60,000 bases of DNA from Adiantum capillus-veneris (lineage: Eukaryota; Streptophyta; Polypodiopsida; Polypodiales; Pteridaceae): assembly GCA_014529385.2 (NCBI GenBank), contig CM043952.1:59379119-59439118 (forward strand), written 5' to 3'. Below, piece after piece: positions 57,587 through 60,000 of the stretch (positions are counted from its first letter, which is position 1; every line of letters starts with the position of its first letter). Below the pieces are notes generated by a model. That model had not been told where the DNA came from and did no database searches. It saw only the letters and a list, made by a program, of their open reading frames with translations. The position numbers and the translations under genes are program-made.

Positions 57587-60000
57587 CTACTCTAATGTAG
57601 CATTGTAAGCATTGACAAGGTTCATATTATCCTTAAGCTGCTGTATTACTTGCATCCATCTAGCATCTTCAAAAGGATAATTTTTGAACTTAATAGGATT
57701 CCATCGGATAATCTTACCATGTCGTAGTACCTTGTCTTCATGCCGAAGGATAGCTTCGGGTTGTAGCACCTCTTCCTGGTCTTCAACTTCAGGAGGGTCT
57801 TCAATAATTGGTTCACTTGGTGGCTCTCCTTTGTAGGGCTTAAGGAGGCTCACATGAAAAGCATTGTGTATGAGCCAATGGTTGGGAAATTTGAGTTGGT
57901 AGACCGTCTCATTGATAGGCTTCAAAATTTGGAAAGGACCATAGTATCTTTTTGCTAGCTTAGCATAATACTTTTGATGGCCCGTAGGATTTTTTCTCGT
58001 GGTTTGCCTTAATCGAGCCTTAGGAAACTTAAGCAAGGCCCAATCATTTTCTTTGAATGTTAATGCCCTTCTGTGCTTGTCCACAATAGCTTTTTGCCTT
58101 TGTTGAGAGATGGATATAGCCTCCTTAATCTTTTGAAAAGATTCTTGTAGGTCATGGCTATACTCATCGACAACGAAGATCTTCCCATGTACTTTGAATA
58201 CCAAGGGACTTTTACGTCTTCCATCAATGATCTCAAAAGGTGCTTTTCCCATAGAAGTATGTACAGTATTATTGTAAGCATACTCTACAAGAGGTAAGTA
58301 CTTTTCTCATTGTGAGCATTGATCTACTTCGGTAACATAAGTCTTGAGTAGATCGAGTATTGTAAGATTGGCTCTCTCACAAGTTGGCCATCCGTTTGTG
58401 GGTGATAGGCCAAGAGAAATTCAATCTTGTTTCTAGATTTTCAAAGAGACCTTTCCAAAAATTAGTGGTCATTCTATGATCTCTATTTGACACGATGGAT
58501 GTTGGTAGTCTATGGTGTTTGAAAATTTATGATATGAAGATAGTTGCCATTTGGTATGCCTTAATGTCTTTTTGATAGGAATAAAATGTGCTTGCTTGCT
58601 AAACCTGTCAACTAATGTCCATATTCTCGTATTCCCATGGATAGACTTGGGCAATCCAAAGATGAAATCCATGGATATACTCTCCCATGGTGAATTTGGG
58701 ATAGGCAATGGCTGGAGTAATCCAAGCTGCTTCTCCTATCATACTTGTTCTTTTGACATACTATGCATTTTGAAACATACTCTTGTATGTCCACTTTCAT
58801 GGTAGGCCAATAGAAATACGTCTCTACTCCTTAAATAGTAGGTTGAATACATCTATGCCCAGCATAGGGAGGAGCATGGGATTCATACATAACTTTCTCA
58901 CGAAGGGAATGGGTAATACATAGCCTATTGCCGTGGAGAAGATAACCATCCTGCAGGGTGAATGGCTCGTCTTTTTTCCCCAAAGAAAGGGCTGACATTA
59001 TGTCTCTAAAGTCATGGTCAGTAGCATACTGATCTATCATATCTAGGATACATCATTGTGAGTAGCTATAGACACCGCATTAACTTTTGGTCGTCGTGAA
59101 AGTGCATCGGCCACTTGATTGTGCTTACCAGCAATGTGAGCAATATGGAAATTAAATTGCAAAAGAAAAATTTTCCACCTCATTTGTTTGTTGGAAAGCT
59201 TGGTTTGCGTCATGAAATACTTGAGACTTTGGTGGTCAATTTGTAGGATAAATGGAGTCCCTAATAAATAGTGATTCCATGTGTCTATAGCATGTAGAGT
59301 AGCTAAAAGCTCTTTCCCATAAATGCCCAAGACTCGTTCATCCGTATATAGCCTTCAGCTCTCATATGCTATGGCATGCCCTTCTTGAAGCAAAACTGCT
59401 CCAAGGCACTCACCACAAGCATCACATTGGACCTCAAATGGCTTTGAGAGATCCGAAATCATGAGTACTGGCTGGGAGGTAAGCTTCTCCTTGATCTTAT
59501 CAAATGCATTTTTCTCCTTAGCAGTCCATACATACTTAACGTTCTTCTTAGTTAAGTCATGTAGTGATCCTGGTATTTGAGAGAATTTTGCTATGAAGCG
59601 TCTATAGTATGCGCACATACCAATAAAGCTTCTTAGCTCATATAGATTCCTTGGATTAGGCCATGCTTTTATTACCTCTAACTTTGATGGATCCATACCA
59701 ATAACACCTTGAGAGATAATATGACCTAGGTATTGAATCTTTTGAAGGAAAAAATCGGTTTTCTTTTGGTTGTTGAGAAAAAGCTTGTTCTCCCTCAATG
59801 CTTGAAAAATCACTTGGAGATGTTGCTTATGTTCCTCCAAAGACTTGGAGTAGATGATATCATCAAATAACACTCCAGTGAATTTACGGTAAGGTCTACA
59901 AATTTTCTCCATTAGACGATTGAACGTGACTGGTGCATTTTCATAGAGACCAAACATTGTGCGAAATGCGGTCTTTAAGATATCTTCATTCACTATCCTT
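57587..60000 (-). pseudogene. Ty3/gypsy chromovirus pol (RT to chromodomain), partial
   Basis: Domains in order from the right edge leftward. Reverse transcriptase has VLFDDIIYSKS and the YLGHIIS thumb region. RNase H has FEVQCDACGECLGAVLLQ, GKELLA and QIDHQSLKYF, ending VADALSRR. The integrase zinc region is PPYAGHRC and CIVCQKNK, and the core has [10 protein letters not shown] and [11 protein letters not shown]. Then come AYNNTVHTSMGKAPFEI, a YYGPFQIL GPY/F segment, AFHVSLLKPYKG, and a chromodomain-like tail (QPEAILRHEDKVL ... IIRWNPIKFKNYPFEDARW). It is broken by stops and frameshifts: RT is closed near 59355, RNase H near 59043 and integrase at several points (58700, 58470, 58250). RT also lacks about nine residues, reading FGLYENAPVTF where the family has a longer LVMPFGLTNAP. 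The 5' part lies beyond the window. Confidence 0.85.

Overview
The window is a gene-poor, repeat-dominated stretch of plant nuclear DNA. The evidence is Ty1/copia and Ty3/gypsy polyproteins of plant type, a CACTA (TNP2-type) transposase, hAT-like MITEs, many decayed pentatricopeptide-repeat (PPR) fragments, and very long (CT)n, (GA)n and (GT)n tracts. The abundance of PPR debris and the microsatellite load suggest a large-genome seed-free plant such as a fern; this is inference, not proof. No intact host protein-coding gene was found. The only non-transposon gene debris is an EF-hand fragment, PPR fragments and a duplicated short exon-like ORF.

Left part (1-15 kb). A higher-order (CT)n satellite (1-1043) leads into tandem fragments of a MITE, a 173-bp foldback hairpin, a broken EF-hand gene, two MITE copies and tandemly duplicated PPR debris (3.4-4.6 kb). 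Next come arrays of (GT)n(GA)n cassettes (4.8-7.4 kb), a coiled-coil pseudogene with an internal duplication (9.4-9.8 kb, minus), a pyrimidine-rich minisatellite, a copia remnant ending in a clear polypurine tract and 3' LTR (10.7-12.3 kb), and more tandem repeats.

Centre (15-34 kb). This is the most informative part. A CACTA-type transposase pseudogene is split at 15492/31708 by a 16.2-kb block of two related Ty3/gypsy elements. Removing the block and one copy of the 4-bp duplication ACGT restores the transposase reading frame across the join. The block reads LTR, gag-pro, truncated pol, LTR, gag-pro, pol, LTR. The third LTR is a chimera with a 358-bp internal duplication: its first part matches the second LTR and its second part matches the first. 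That is what unequal recombination between the 3' LTRs of an inner and an outer nested element would leave. Both copies carry a -1 ribosomal-frameshift signal between gag-pro and pol (GGGTTTT, 6-nt spacer, H-type pseudoknot). All three LTRs carry two overlapping small ORFs, about 70 codons each, that are paralogous to each other at protein level.

Right part (34-60 kb). Long (GA)n and (CT)n tracts and another PPR graveyard with a MITE (36-38 kb) are followed by long AT-rich DNA with 151-bp and 53-bp tandem repeats. LTRs of one family (here LTR X) occur in opposite orientation at 45.4-47.0 kb (plus) and 49.5-57.2 kb (minus), with copia gag-integrase debris between them. The minus LTR is split by about 6 kb made of two 2.8-kb direct duplicates bounded by (GT)n tracts. 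It belongs to a chromodomain-type Ty3/gypsy element whose decayed pol runs off the right edge on the minus strand.

Nothing here works as a host pathway. The genes belong to mobile elements, nearly all broken by stops, frameshifts or deletions. The centre records a clear order of events: CACTA insertion, outer gypsy insertion, inner gypsy insertion, then LTR-LTR recombination.
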